Source: an uncultured Collinsella sp.
GTDB lineage: Bacteria > Actinomycetota > Coriobacteriia > Coriobacteriales > Coriobacteriaceae
DNA: 10,919 bases
Assembly (NCBI GenBank): GCA_902494585.1
Contig: CABUUD010000059.1
Span: 1 to 10,919, forward strand
Direction: 5' to 3'
Shown: in pieces, positions 1-6,451 of the stretch
Position numbering within the stretch: position 1 is the stretch's first letter
Layout: every line of letters starts with the position of its first letter
Translations under genes and position numbers: made by a program
Notes under the pieces: model-generated
Seen by the model: the letters and a program-made list of their open reading frames with translations, nothing else
Database searches by the model: none
What the model was told of the DNA's origin: nothing

Positions 1-38
1 ACTTTGGGCAACAAGGATGAGGCTATTCTGAGATATGA

Positions 39-1271
39 CTAGACTCCGTATTTCGTCTTTATGTCCATTGAGAATGAATCGTAGTCTTCATAGAGCCCTT
101 CTCTGCTTTCATCCTCGGCGTGGTTTACACGTTCAAGGAGTTTATCCTTTGGAGCCTCTTTTGTTATTGCGGCCTCGCCATCGGGTATTGCGGCTTGCAA
201 GAATAGTTCTAGAGCATGGACGTCTTTGAGTATGTAGCCCGTCGAACGACCCGCTCCTGTTTTTTCGATTGCGCTGCAACTAACAAGCTGGCCGAGGGTT
301 CGTTTAACGGTTACCTCGCTGATATCGGGGCAGCTGGACCGGATGTCGGATTTCTTAATGACGCCGGGTCTCTGTTGAAATAGAACAGCGATGCGCGCTT
401 GCTTCGACATGGGACGAGTGCTTGATTCAATTAAGGTACGCTGCTCGAGCTGTCGGTAGGCGGCCAGGGTTGTTCCGAGCATGAAACGGATAAAGGGTAC
501 TTCGGTGTTTAGATTTTCATTCCATCCAGTGGAGCTTGCAGCGAGGGCGTTGTAGTAAAGCGCTTTGTTGTCTTCAATAAGTCGTTCGATGCTGATGTAA
601 CGCGCAACGTCGTATCCAGTCTTTTCGAGCAGCAGCGTTGTAAGGAGCCGGCTCATCCTGCCATTGCCATCGTTGAAGGGATGAATGCTAACAAAATCGA
701 AGATAAAGCGGAGCGATATAAGGAGGGGATCGCAAACTTGGCGAGATAAAGCATCGTTGAGGGATTGGCAGGCTTCTTTAATAAGTCCCGGGGTTGCTAG
801 AGCCGAAGGGGGCCTAAAGCGCACAAATCGATTACCTTGATCGTCAATGGAGACGATTTCGTTATCGCTATCTTTCCAATGGCCTCCATACGAGATTGCC
901 GTGTGCGCCATGAGGTCACGATGCAACTGCAAAATGACCGATGGCGTTACGGGAATGGAATCGTGTTGCTCGTGAATAAGCGACAGCACATCTCGGTATC
1001 CAGCGATTTCTTCCTCTGCGCGGGAGCTTGGCTTGGCGGAATACGCCATGATCGCTTTGAGTCTTTTTTGGGTGGTAATAATTCCTTCAAGTCCGTTGGA
1101 GGATTGGGTGCTTTGGATCTTAGCTTCCTCCATAAGGGACGATAGAAGTTCGGGTTTGACTTGACTCAGAGCAAGCTGACGGCCTTTATGCTCGCGTATC
1201 GAGAGGAGGAGGTTGGTGATTGGAGTTGCTTCGAGTTCCGCTGGGACTGTGGTGTAATCGAACTGGCGCAT
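39..1271 (-). CDS. Fic-domain protein (class II-like) with C-terminal winged helix
   Basis: A 410-residue Fic protein, predicted to transfer AMP (or another nucleotide part) onto a hydroxyl side chain of a target; the target cannot be told from sequence. The full catalytic motif HPFNDGNGRMSR is at residues 197-208, with His197 the expected catalytic base. An N-terminal S58-x3-E62-G63 matches the inhibitory (S/T)xxxE(G/N) motif of class II Fic proteins, in which the Glu blocks productive ATP binding, so the enzyme is probably self-inhibited. Residues about 288-350 look like a winged helix, with SEVTVKRTLGQLV as the likely recognition helix. An acidic tail of about 60 residues follows. Length and layout resemble stand-alone Fic_N-Fic-wHTH proteins such as SoFic of Shewanella. 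The ATG has AAAGGAG upstream. The gene is visibly more AT-rich than its neighbours (541-600 is 45% GC by count; 2401-2460 is 67%). It faces away from an elaborate inverted repeat that may be its own operator. Confidence 0.95.
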   Translation of the reverse strand: MRQFDYTTVPAELEATPITNLLLSIREHKGRQLALSQVKPELLSSLMEEAKIQSTQSSNGLEGIITTQKRLKAIMAYSAKPSSRAEEEIAGYRDVLSLIHEQHDSIPVTPSVILQLHRDLMAHTAISYGGHWKDSDNEIVSIDDQGNRFVRFRPPSALATPGLIKEACQSLNDALSRQVCDPLLISLRFIFDFVSIHPFNDGNGRMSRLLTTLLLEKTGYDVARYISIERLIEDNKALYYNALAASSTGWNENLNTEVPFIRFMLGTTLAAYRQLEQRTLIESSTRPMSKQARIAVLFQQRPGVIKKSDIRSSCPDISEVTVKRTLGQLVSCSAIEKTGAGRSTGYILKDVHALELFLQAAIPDGEAAITKEAPKDKLLERVNHAEDESREGLYEDYDSFSMDIKTKYGV

Positions 1272-1279
1272 GCGGCTCC

Positions 1280-1354
1280 TTTCGGTATCACGAACATACT
1301 TTCGATATCATAATATCATTAAATGATACCGAAAGTATGTTCGTGATACCGAAA
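1280..1354. promoter_or_regulatory. Large inverted repeat with four TTTCGGTATCA boxes upstream of fic (probable operator/promoter)
   Basis: Two 32-bp arms (1280-1311 and 1323-1354) are inverted repeats with a single mismatch, around an 11-base AT-rich centre. Each arm contains two direct boxes 20 bp apart: TTTCGGTATCA at 1280-1290, a one-base variant at 1300-1310, and the reverse form TGATACCGAAA at 1324-1334 and 1344-1354. The middle also holds a small palindrome, TATCATT-A-AATGATA (1314-1328). The repeat ends exactly where the fic Shine-Dalgarno begins, and -10-like AT-rich hexamers (for example TATTAT on the minus strand, 1310-1315) fall inside it. I infer that it is the fic promoter covered by an operator. 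Binding by the Fic protein's own winged helix is a guess. Confidence 0.75.
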
Positions 1355-1409
1355 ACTGGAAACCATGGTTCATAACTGCTTGGAAAGTTCGGATTTGACT
1401 ATCTTATTG

Positions 1410-1545
1410 TCTTGATCTGTAACAGTTAGACGGTTAAAAGTGGGCTACGTGTTACAGATTGAGATCTTTCAGCCCTGGTCGCCCGTTCGTCTAAATCTAT
1501 AACAGTTAGGATTGAAAATCCCTGCTAGATGTTACAGATTGAGAC
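1410..1545 (+). repeat. Two-hairpin repeat element, copy 1
   Basis: Two successive imperfect inverted repeats of similar design. Hairpin a pairs TCTTGATCTGTAACA (1410-1424) with TGTTACAGATTGAGA (1450-1464). Hairpin b pairs 1489-1504 with 1530-1545, with two mismatches. The right arm is the same 15-mer in both. The spacer between them also resembles that of the second copy (6218-6356), and the core length is almost equal: 125 bases here against 124 there, from the first ATCTGTAACA to the last TGTTACAGAT. No T-tract follows the hairpins, so they are not ordinary terminators. The element lies about 23 bp beyond the T-tract of the GH1 terminator and about 55 bp from the fic operator-like repeat. 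The strand given is the one on which three of the four hairpins in the window gain G-U pairs. I do not recognise the family. Confidence 0.85.
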
Positions 1546-1567
1546 AAAAGATTCGTTCAAGCCGAGC

Positions 1568-1610
1568 AAAAAGGCCGCATGTGAACCCGCGGAGGGATTC
1601 ACATGCGGCC
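1568..1610 (-). terminator. Rho-independent terminator of the PTS-1/GH1-1 operon
   Basis: A perfect 13-bp stem, GGCCGCATGTGAA (1573-1585) with TTCACATGCGGCC (1598-1610), has a 12-base loop. On the minus strand it is followed by TTTTT (complement of 1568-1572). It begins 22 bp beyond the stop codon of the GH1 gene, so it should end the operon transcript. Confidence 0.92.
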
Positions 1611-1632
1611 GACAGGGGGTATGCGGCAAAAG

Positions 1633-3054
1633 TTAGGCCATAAGCAGGCCGGTCTCCGAGACGTTCTTGTACCAGTACGCGCTCGCCTTGGGATAGCGCT
1701 TCTGGGTCTCAAAGTCGATGTAGAACAGGCCATAGCGCTTGTTATAGCCGTTGGTCCAGGAGAACTGGTCCTGCAGCGACCACACGAAGTAACCGTCGAC
1801 GTTCACGCCGCCGTCGATTGCCTTGAGAATCCATGCGAGATGCTGACGCATGTAGTCGATGCGAGGGGCGTCGTCGATAAAGCCGTCCTCAAAGTCGTCC
1901 TTATAGCCCATGCCGTTCTCGGTGATGTAGATCTTCTTGTAGTTGGGGTAATCGTTCTTAATGCGGAGCAGCAGGTCGTAGAGACCCTCGGGATAGATAA
2001 TCCAGTCCCAATCGGTGGTGGGTACGCCTTCGCGCACGCATGACTCGCCCACGCCCTTGAGGAACCAGCGCGAGGAGCCCTTGTCGCCGGTGCCATTGTG
2101 GTTGATGTCGTTTTCGCCTTCGGCGGCACGCAGGAACTGGCACTTGTAGGTGTTGACGCCCAGGCAATCGTTGTAGGGGAGCGCGGCGGTCAGCGCGGCG
2201 ATGTCCTCGTCGCGGACGTCGAGCTCGCCGCCGGCGATATGGGCCAGCTTGGTCGCAGCCTCCATGGTGTCGGCTGCATAGTGGCCGCGGAAAGTGGCGT
2301 CGAGCACCCAGCGGTTGTTGATGACGTCGGCCATGCGGGCGGCCTCGCAGTCGGCAGCGCTGTTGGGATCGAGGGGATACTTGGGCTCCAGGTTCTGGAC
2401 AATGCCGATCTCGCCCTCAAAGCCGCCCTCATGGAAGGCGACGACGGCCTTGGCGTGGGCCACCATCATGTTGTGCATGAGCTGGAAGGCCTTGTCCAGG
2501 CGGTACTTCTCGCCGTGCGGCCAGTTGCCGACGATAAAGCTGCCCTCGGCGGTTGCGGGAATCTCGTTAAACGTGAACCAGTGCTTGACCTCGGCGAACT
2601 CGGCAAAGCAGAACTTGGCGTACTCGACAAAGGCGTCGATCGTCGTGCGCGTCAGGAAGCCCTCGCCGCCGTTCTGGTAAAAGGCCTCGGGCGTATCGAA
2701 GTGATCGAGCGTGACATAGGGGATAACGCCAGCTTTGTTGCAGGTGGCGAAAAGCTCGTGATAGAAAGCGACGCCCTCGGGGTTAATCTCGCCGGTGCCA
2801 CTGGGGAAGATACGGCTCCAAGCGATGGAGACGCGAATACCGTTGATGCCGAAGCGCTGGCACAAGTCGATATCGACCGGATACTTGTTGTAGAAATCGC
2901 TTGCGGGGTCGGGGGAGAAGCGACCCTGAGCAGCCAGGAAATCGTCCCAGGGCACTTTGCCCTTGCCGTGCGTACGGGTCTCGCCCTCAACCTGGTAAGC
3001 AGCGGTGGCGCCGCCAAACACAAAGCCGTCGGGGAACTGCATGGGGTTGGTCAT
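1633..3054 (-). CDS. lacG: GH1 6-phospho-beta-galactosidase-like enzyme (module 1)
   Basis: A 473-residue cytoplasmic glycoside hydrolase family 1 enzyme, predicted to hydrolyse a disaccharide phosphate delivered by the adjacent PTS permease. The N-terminal FGGATAAYQ-EG signature is at residues 13-24. The acid/base is Glu164 (TFNE) and the nucleophile Glu379 (ITENG). Ser432-Trp433, Lys439 and Tyr441 (FSWTNGYNKRYG) match the phosphate- and galactose-recognising set of LacG, where Ser/Lys/Tyr hold the 6-phosphate and Trp favours galactose; 6-phospho-beta-glucosidases lack this Trp. The length is typical of LacG. The start is supported by AAAGGATGACTC before the ATG. It is the second gene of the operon, 75 bp after the permease, with a hairpin in the gap. 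Compared with LacG it has VTLDHFDTP instead of VTLHHFDTP, NTY instead of NYY at 301-303, and a different loop after the acid/base. The exact substrate is therefore open, and a 6-phospho-beta-glucosidase role cannot be excluded. Confidence 0.9.
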   Translation of the reverse strand: MTNPMQFPDGFVFGGATAAYQVEGETRTHGKGKVPWDDFLAAQGRFSPDPASDFYNKYPVDIDLCQRFGINGIRVSIAWSRIFPSGTGEINPEGVAFYHELFATCNKAGVIPYVTLDHFDTPEAFYQNGGEGFLTRTTIDAFVEYAKFCFAEFAEVKHWFTFNEIPATAEGSFIVGNWPHGEKYRLDKAFQLMHNMMVAHAKAVVAFHEGGFEGEIGIVQNLEPKYPLDPNSAADCEAARMADVINNRWVLDATFRGHYAADTMEAATKLAHIAGGELDVRDEDIAALTAALPYNDCLGVNTYKCQFLRAAEGENDINHNGTGDKGSSRWFLKGVGESCVREGVPTTDWDWIIYPEGLYDLLLRIKNDYPNYKKIYITENGMGYKDDFEDGFIDDAPRIDYMRQHLAWILKAIDGGVNVDGYFVWSLQDQFSWTNGYNKRYGLFYIDFETQKRYPKASAYWYKNVSETGLLMA

Positions 3055-3088
3055 GAGTCATCCTTTCTGTGGGATACGAATAGGGAGA

Positions 3089-3115
3089 GGTGCCCGAACT
3101 GGGGATCCGGGCACC
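3089..3115 (-). other. Intercistronic stem-loop between PTS-1 and GH1-1
   Basis: GGTGCCCG (3089-3096) pairs perfectly with CGGGCACC (3108-3115) around an 11-base loop. It lies 15 bp after the permease stop and before the GH1 start. On the minus strand it is followed by TCTCCCTATTC, which is not a real T-tract. I read it as a partial terminator or an mRNA processing/stability element rather than an operon end. Confidence 0.6.
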
Positions 3116-3129
3116 AACAGAGGGAGGAA

Positions 3130-4908
3130 CTAGTCGAGGTTCTCGCGGAGCCACTTGATGGCGCCAGCGGGGTCGCGGGTAAGGTCGATATATTCCTTGC
3201 CGCGCGGGGCGAGCAGCTTAATGCCCAGGCGATCGGTGTCGGCCTTCATGTCGTTGTAGTAGCTACGAACCTGCGGGGCGAGCACGATGACGTCGTACTG
3301 ATCCATGATGGCAGTGTGCTGACCATAAGCGCCTGCGGAGGAAGCGATGTTCTCTCCGGTCTGCGCAGCACCTTCCTTGATGGCGTTGGCAAGCATGGCA
3401 GAGGTGCCGGCGCCGGCGCACAGGACGAGGACCTTCAGGCCGTCGACATCCTTCTTAGCGGATGCGTCGGCGGCAGGCTTGGGCTGATCGGCGACAGGCT
3501 TGCTGTCGGCGGCAGCGGCGGTCGTCTCGACGGAAGCGGTAGTCTGCTCGACAGCGGGCGCAGAGGCGTTGGCGGCGATGGCAGCGGCACCATTGGACTC
3601 AAGACCCAGCTCGGCGGCGCGCTCGGCCTCCTGGTCGCAGAGCAGCTTATCGTATGCCTTCAAGAACGGCAGGTAGATGATGGCGTCCAGCAAGATGATG
3701 ATCGCGACAAATACCAGGGCAATAAGCTGGAAGTTCGTGGTGATGAAAATGCCGATGGGGGCAGGGGTGGCCCAAGGCACCACGAAGGAGAAGCCGTTCA
3801 TACCCACGTTGTCGATAAAGAACTTGGCAACGCTTACGTTGACGCAGCCGGCGGCAACAAAGGGGATGAGCATGTAAGGGTTAAGGATCATCGGTGCGCC
3901 AAAGAGCAGCGGTTCGTTGACGGCGAAGGCAACAGGAACAATCGAGGCCTTACCGACGGCTTTGAGCTGCTTGGACTTCATAAAGAGAATCAGCAGAAGC
4001 GGCACGATGAACGTGGCGCCGGTGCCGCCGAACTCACCCACGAGCGACATGTTAAAGGTGAGGGAATGGGCGGGGTGACCACCGGCCAGCAGAACCTGCA
4101 GGTTCTCGGCCTGGTTGGCAAGACGGATGGGGTCGATGCCCGGCTGGACAATCGAGGGGCCGTGGACGCCGATGAACCAGAAGAACGCGGTGGCTGCCTG
4201 AATAAGGATGAGTCCGGGGTAGGTCTCTGCCGCAGTGAAGAGCGGGGAGAGCAGCTTGATGAGCAGCTCGGAGAACGGAACGCCCATGAGGTTGCGCACA
4301 ACCACATCGATGATGCCACAAATGATGACAGCGCCACCGAAGGGGATGATGTCGCGGAAGTTCTGAGCGATGGCGCCCGGGACCTCCTTGGGCAGCTTAA
4401 TGGTCAGATCGCGCGAGACGCAGAATTTGTAGACCCAAACGGTAATGAACGCGGCGATATAGGCGGAGAACAGACCGCGCGTGCCCATGCTGGTGCAATC
4501 GAAGACCGAAAGCTCGGAGCCGTTGAACTTGGTGGTGAACTGCGTAACAGCGAGCAGCAGCATGCTGCACTGGGCGGCAACCATAGTGGAGCCGTCGTTG
4601 AGCACCTTGCCGGCGGGCATGCGACGGTTCATGGACGCCGTGAAGTTCTTGGCAGTGGTGCCGGCAACCATGATGCCCATGACGCCCATGGTGAAGTTGT
4701 ACAGCTTGTTGCACCAGTCGATGAGCGGCTGGGGCAGCGTGATGCCAACTACGCCAGGAAGGGTGGCGATCAGCAGAAAGATCGAAGAGGTAAGGACGAT
4801 GGGCATGCACCCAAGGAATCCGTCCTTAATGGCTTGGAGGTAGACGTTCCTCGAGATCTTCTCGAAGAACGGTTGATGCTTTTCGAGCATCTTTACGATG
4901 GCGTCCAT
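3130..4908 (-). CDS. lacE: PTS lactose/cellobiose-family IICB permease (module 1)
   Basis: A 592-residue membrane protein that imports a disaccharide and phosphorylates it using phosphate passed from HPr through an EIIA to its own IIB domain. Residues about 1-420 form the IIC domain with roughly ten hydrophobic stretches. It includes GVHGPS (His249) and NEPLLFGAP (Glu332), the conserved His and Glu that bind the sugar in the structurally known chitobiose permease ChbC. GGTGATFIVP lies at 294-303. An Ala/Pro-rich linker spans about 425-488. The C-terminal IIB domain (about 491-592) has the phosphocysteine loop CAGAGTS, Cys497. The IIC-IIB order and length match LacE. The ATG is preceded by AAAGGAGCTCT. 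It is the first gene of the operon, divergent from a LacI-type regulator across a spacer with a palindromic operator. No EIIA domain is fused or adjacent. The partner GH1 enzyme points to a beta-galactoside substrate, but cellobiose-like sugars remain possible. Confidence 0.93.
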   Translation of the reverse strand: MDAIVKMLEKHQPFFEKISRNVYLQAIKDGFLGCMPIVLTSSIFLLIATLPGVVGITLPQPLIDWCNKLYNFTMGVMGIMVAGTTAKNFTASMNRRMPAGKVLNDGSTMVAAQCSMLLLAVTQFTTKFNGSELSVFDCTSMGTRGLFSAYIAAFITVWVYKFCVSRDLTIKLPKEVPGAIAQNFRDIIPFGGAVIICGIIDVVVRNLMGVPFSELLIKLLSPLFTAAETYPGLILIQAATAFFWFIGVHGPSIVQPGIDPIRLANQAENLQVLLAGGHPAHSLTFNMSLVGEFGGTGATFIVPLLLILFMKSKQLKAVGKASIVPVAFAVNEPLLFGAPMILNPYMLIPFVAAGCVNVSVAKFFIDNVGMNGFSFVVPWATPAPIGIFITTNFQLIALVFVAIIILLDAIIYLPFLKAYDKLLCDQEAERAAELGLESNGAAAIAANASAPAVEQTTASVETTAAAADSKPVADQPKPAADASAKKDVDGLKVLVLCAGAGTSAMLANAIKEGAAQTGENIASSAGAYGQHTAIMDQYDVIVLAPQVRSYYNDMKADTDRLGIKLLAPRGKEYIDLTRDPAGAIKWLRENLD

Positions 4909-5010
4909 AGAGCTCCTTTGCTACTTAATGCGCGATGCATGTGGATGGAACTGGTCGTCGATGGATGGTCAGGACTGCCCGGAAACCTTCCTGCTTAAGG
5001 AAGGCATTGC

Positions 5011-5032
5011 GAAATGACAACGTTGTCATTTC
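5011..5032. promoter_or_regulatory. Perfect 22-bp palindromic operator O1 of module 1
   Basis: The half-site GAAATGACAAC is followed directly by its exact reverse complement, with a central C-G step typical of LacI-family operators. It lies between the divergent permease and regulator genes. The TTGTCA within it on the minus strand could serve as a -35 box for the permease operon, but no convincing -10 follows, so I do not place that promoter. The distal regulator (5193-6194) is the obvious candidate binder. Confidence 0.85.
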
Positions 5033-5035
5033 GTT

Positions 5036-5054
5036 AATGACAACGTAAGACATT
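5036..5054. promoter_or_regulatory. Second, imperfect operator O2 of module 1
   Basis: AATGACAACGTAAGACATT repeats the left half-site ATGACAACG of the perfect palindrome, shifted by 23 bp. Its right half is degenerate (AAGACAT instead of TGTCAT). Two sites about two helical turns apart would let two repressor dimers bind side by side. Confidence 0.6.
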
Positions 5055-5114
5055 TTTGGAAGAGCAACAAGGATTTACAGGTGAACGGTCGATATCGTCC
5101 GATAAACGGCTGAT

Positions 5115-5141
5115 TTGTCAGTCGGGCAGGTAGTGTATGCT
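5115..5141 (+). promoter_or_regulatory. Candidate promoter of the module 1 regulator
   Basis: TTGTCA (5115-5120) and TATGCT (5136-5141) are separated by 15 bp, slightly shorter than the usual 16-18. Transcription would start about 45 bp before the regulator ATG. No ATGACAAC site lies downstream of it; the operators are about 60-100 bp upstream, so direct autorepression is not obvious. Confidence 0.4.
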
Positions 5142-5192
5142 AGAACACAAAAAACAAGCGATGCAAAACCGACTGGAGAAGTAGCGGCAACG

Positions 5193-6194
5193 ATGGACAA
5201 GAAAAATATCTCAATGAACGATGTAGCAGTTGCTGCGGGCGTTTCTCTCAAGACGGTTTCGCGTGTGATCAACGAGCCCGATAGCGTGCGAGAGTCGACA
5301 CGCGATAAGGTTCATTCCGCAATGGAGGCGCTCGGGTTTCGAACCAACTTTGCCGCGCGTTCGCTCAAGTTGGGCCGTTACGGGTGCATCGGCGTGGCGC
5401 TGTTCCACTTGTCGGGCGGTGCCGTGGACATGATTGACGGTATCGCCGATGCCGCCGAAGAACGCGGCTTTGCGCTCACGATGATTAAGAAGTGCGGAGG
5501 TGAGAAGATGACTCTTGCCGATGCGGCGCGTAGGATGTCGCAGCTGCCTGTTGATGGCATGATCTTCAACCTGCGTCAGATGGTCGATGACTTTGATAGC
5601 TTTGAGGCGCCGAAAGACCTCAAGACGGTGATTATTACGCCGATGGAGCATCCTACCTGCTCCACCGTCAGTGACGATCAAGAGGGCGGCGCTCGTATGG
5701 CGTGCGAGTACTTCTTGAATCGCGGGCACAAGAACGTGTACTTCGTCTCTGGTAAGGAAGAGTCGCTGTCGAGCCAGTGCCGTATGAAAGGTTGGCGTGC
5801 GGCGCTCGAGGCGCGTGGCATTGAGCCGCCCGAGCCTCTGCAAGGCGATTGGAATGCGGATAGTGGCTATGCCGCGGGCCTTGTGCTTGCCGATAAACCC
5901 GATTGCACGGCGGTCCTCGCTGCTAACGACTGCATGGCAAACGGCGTGATGATGGCTCTACGTGACAAAGGGCTCAGTGTGCCCGACGACGTGTCCGTGA
6001 TCGGCTTCGACGATGAGCTCTACAAGACGATTCCCAACTCGATTCTGACGTCGGTGAAGTTTCGCCACCGCGAGCTGGGCATCCGTGCGCTTAACGAGGT
6101 CGTCGCAGGTCTGGAAGCCCCGAGCTCCAGAAGCCGTACGCTCGTCTCGGGCGTGTTGGTCGAGCGTTCCAGCGTAAAGGACTTGCGGGCGTAG
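5193..6194 (+). CDS. LacI-family transcriptional regulator (module 1)
   Basis: A 333-residue DNA-binding repressor (or activator) of the LacI/GalR family. The N-terminal helix-turn-helix is NDVAVAAGVSLKTVSRVIN (about residues 9-27), with L19-K20 as the first two recognition-helix residues. The hinge helix NFAARSLKLG (52-61) carries the Leu expected to wedge into the central C-G of the operator. The sugar-binding-protein-like effector domain follows, ending with the family signatures AVLAANDCMANG and VPDDVSVIGFDD. I start at ATG 5193: the reading frame is open further upstream (a TTG at 5115), but the family fold begins right after Met1. The only Shine-Dalgarno candidate, GGAG, is 14 bases away, so translation may be weak. 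It is divergent from the permease/GH1 operon it probably controls. It is clearly related to the second regulator at the window end (shared GDW-x-ADSGYA, for example). The effector is unknown; a sugar phosphate or galactoside is likely. Confidence 0.93.
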   Translation: MDKKNISMNDVAVAAGVSLKTVSRVINEPDSVRESTRDKVHSAMEALGFRTNFAARSLKLGRYGCIGVALFHLSGGAVDMIDGIADAAEERGFALTMIKKCGGEKMTLADAARRMSQLPVDGMIFNLRQMVDDFDSFEAPKDLKTVIITPMEHPTCSTVSDDQEGGARMACEYFLNRGHKNVYFVSGKEESLSSQCRMKGWRAALEARGIEPPEPLQGDWNADSGYAAGLVLADKPDCTAVLAANDCMANGVMMALRDKGLSVPDDVSVIGFDDELYKTIPNSILTSVKFRHRELGIRALNEVVAGLEAPSSRSRTLVSGVLVERSSVKDLRA

Positions 6195-6217
6195 ACGTGC
6201 TCGGCCTATTCCGTTTG

Positions 6218-6356
6218 TCTCGATCTGTAACAACTAGACGGTCAAAAGTGGTCTACATGTTACAGATTGAGATTTTCGGCTTGGCCTGTGCGTTCATCTC
6301 GATCTGTAACAGCTAGGACCGAAAAACTCGGCTAGATGTTACAGATTGAGATGAAC
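6218..6356 (+). repeat. Two-hairpin repeat element, copy 2
   Basis: Hairpin a: TCTCGATCTGTAACA (6218-6232) with TGTTACAGATTGAGA (6258-6272), plus an inner TAGAC/GTCTA stem (6235-6239/6251-6255). Hairpin b: GTTCATCTCGATCTGTAACA (6292-6311) with a 20-base right arm (6337-6356), matching except at one position that would be G-U in plus-strand RNA. An inner CCG/CGG stem lies near a loop of aaaaact. It has the same architecture and nearly the same spacing as the element at 1410-1545. It starts 24 bp after the regulator stop codon and ends 25 bp before the terminator that closes the module 2 operon. No T-tract follows the hairpins. Confidence 0.87.
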
Positions 6357-6376
6357 AGGAGGACGGGTGCGGTCTA

Positions 6377-6419
6377 AACAAAATGGCCCGCGCATCACAC
6401 ATCGATGCACGGGCCATTT
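6377..6419 (-). terminator. Terminator of the GH1-2/PTS-2 operon, probably bidirectional
   Basis: AAATGGCCCG-C-GCATC (6381-6396) pairs with GATGC-A-CGGGCCATTT (6404-6419), with one mismatch and a 7-base loop. On the minus strand the stem runs into TTTTGTTT; on the plus strand it runs into TTTATTGT. It lies 32 bp beyond the permease stop. Since the module 1 regulator converges on it from the left, it may end both transcripts. Confidence 0.87.
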
Positions 6420-6451
6420 ATTGTCTGCGAGCGGCAGGTGGTGTCAGCGTC

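Noticed and set aside
1410..1545. CRISPR-like or tandem-repeat array
   Set aside because: There are only two inverted units per site, with similar rather than unique spacers, and no cas genes nearby.
1410..1545. Two-hairpin element as an ordinary terminator
   Set aside because: No T-tract follows either hairpin on either strand, and a proper terminator lies separately beside it.
2098..4998. A 966-codon open frame on the plus strand across the GH1-1 and PTS-1 genes
   Set aside because: It is antisense to two convincing genes with full motifs. Its translation is Gly/Val/Asp-rich with no family features, as expected for the mirror frame of GC-rich coding DNA.
4986..5004. Short CCTTCCT/AGGAAGG stem in the presumed leader of PTS-1 as an attenuator or antiterminator site
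   Set aside because: The stem is only 7 bp with no T-run or overlapping alternative structure, and regulation here looks LacI-based.
5086..5099. CGATATCG palindrome upstream of the module 1 regulator as a third operator
   Set aside because: It shares no half-site with ATGACAAC, and an 8-bp palindrome is not notable at this length.
5115..5192. A longer start (TTG 5115) for the module 1 regulator, adding 26 residues
   Set aside because: The extension overlaps the candidate promoter and adds residues unlike any LacI-family N-terminus; Met at 5193 places the helix-turn-helix at the normal distance.
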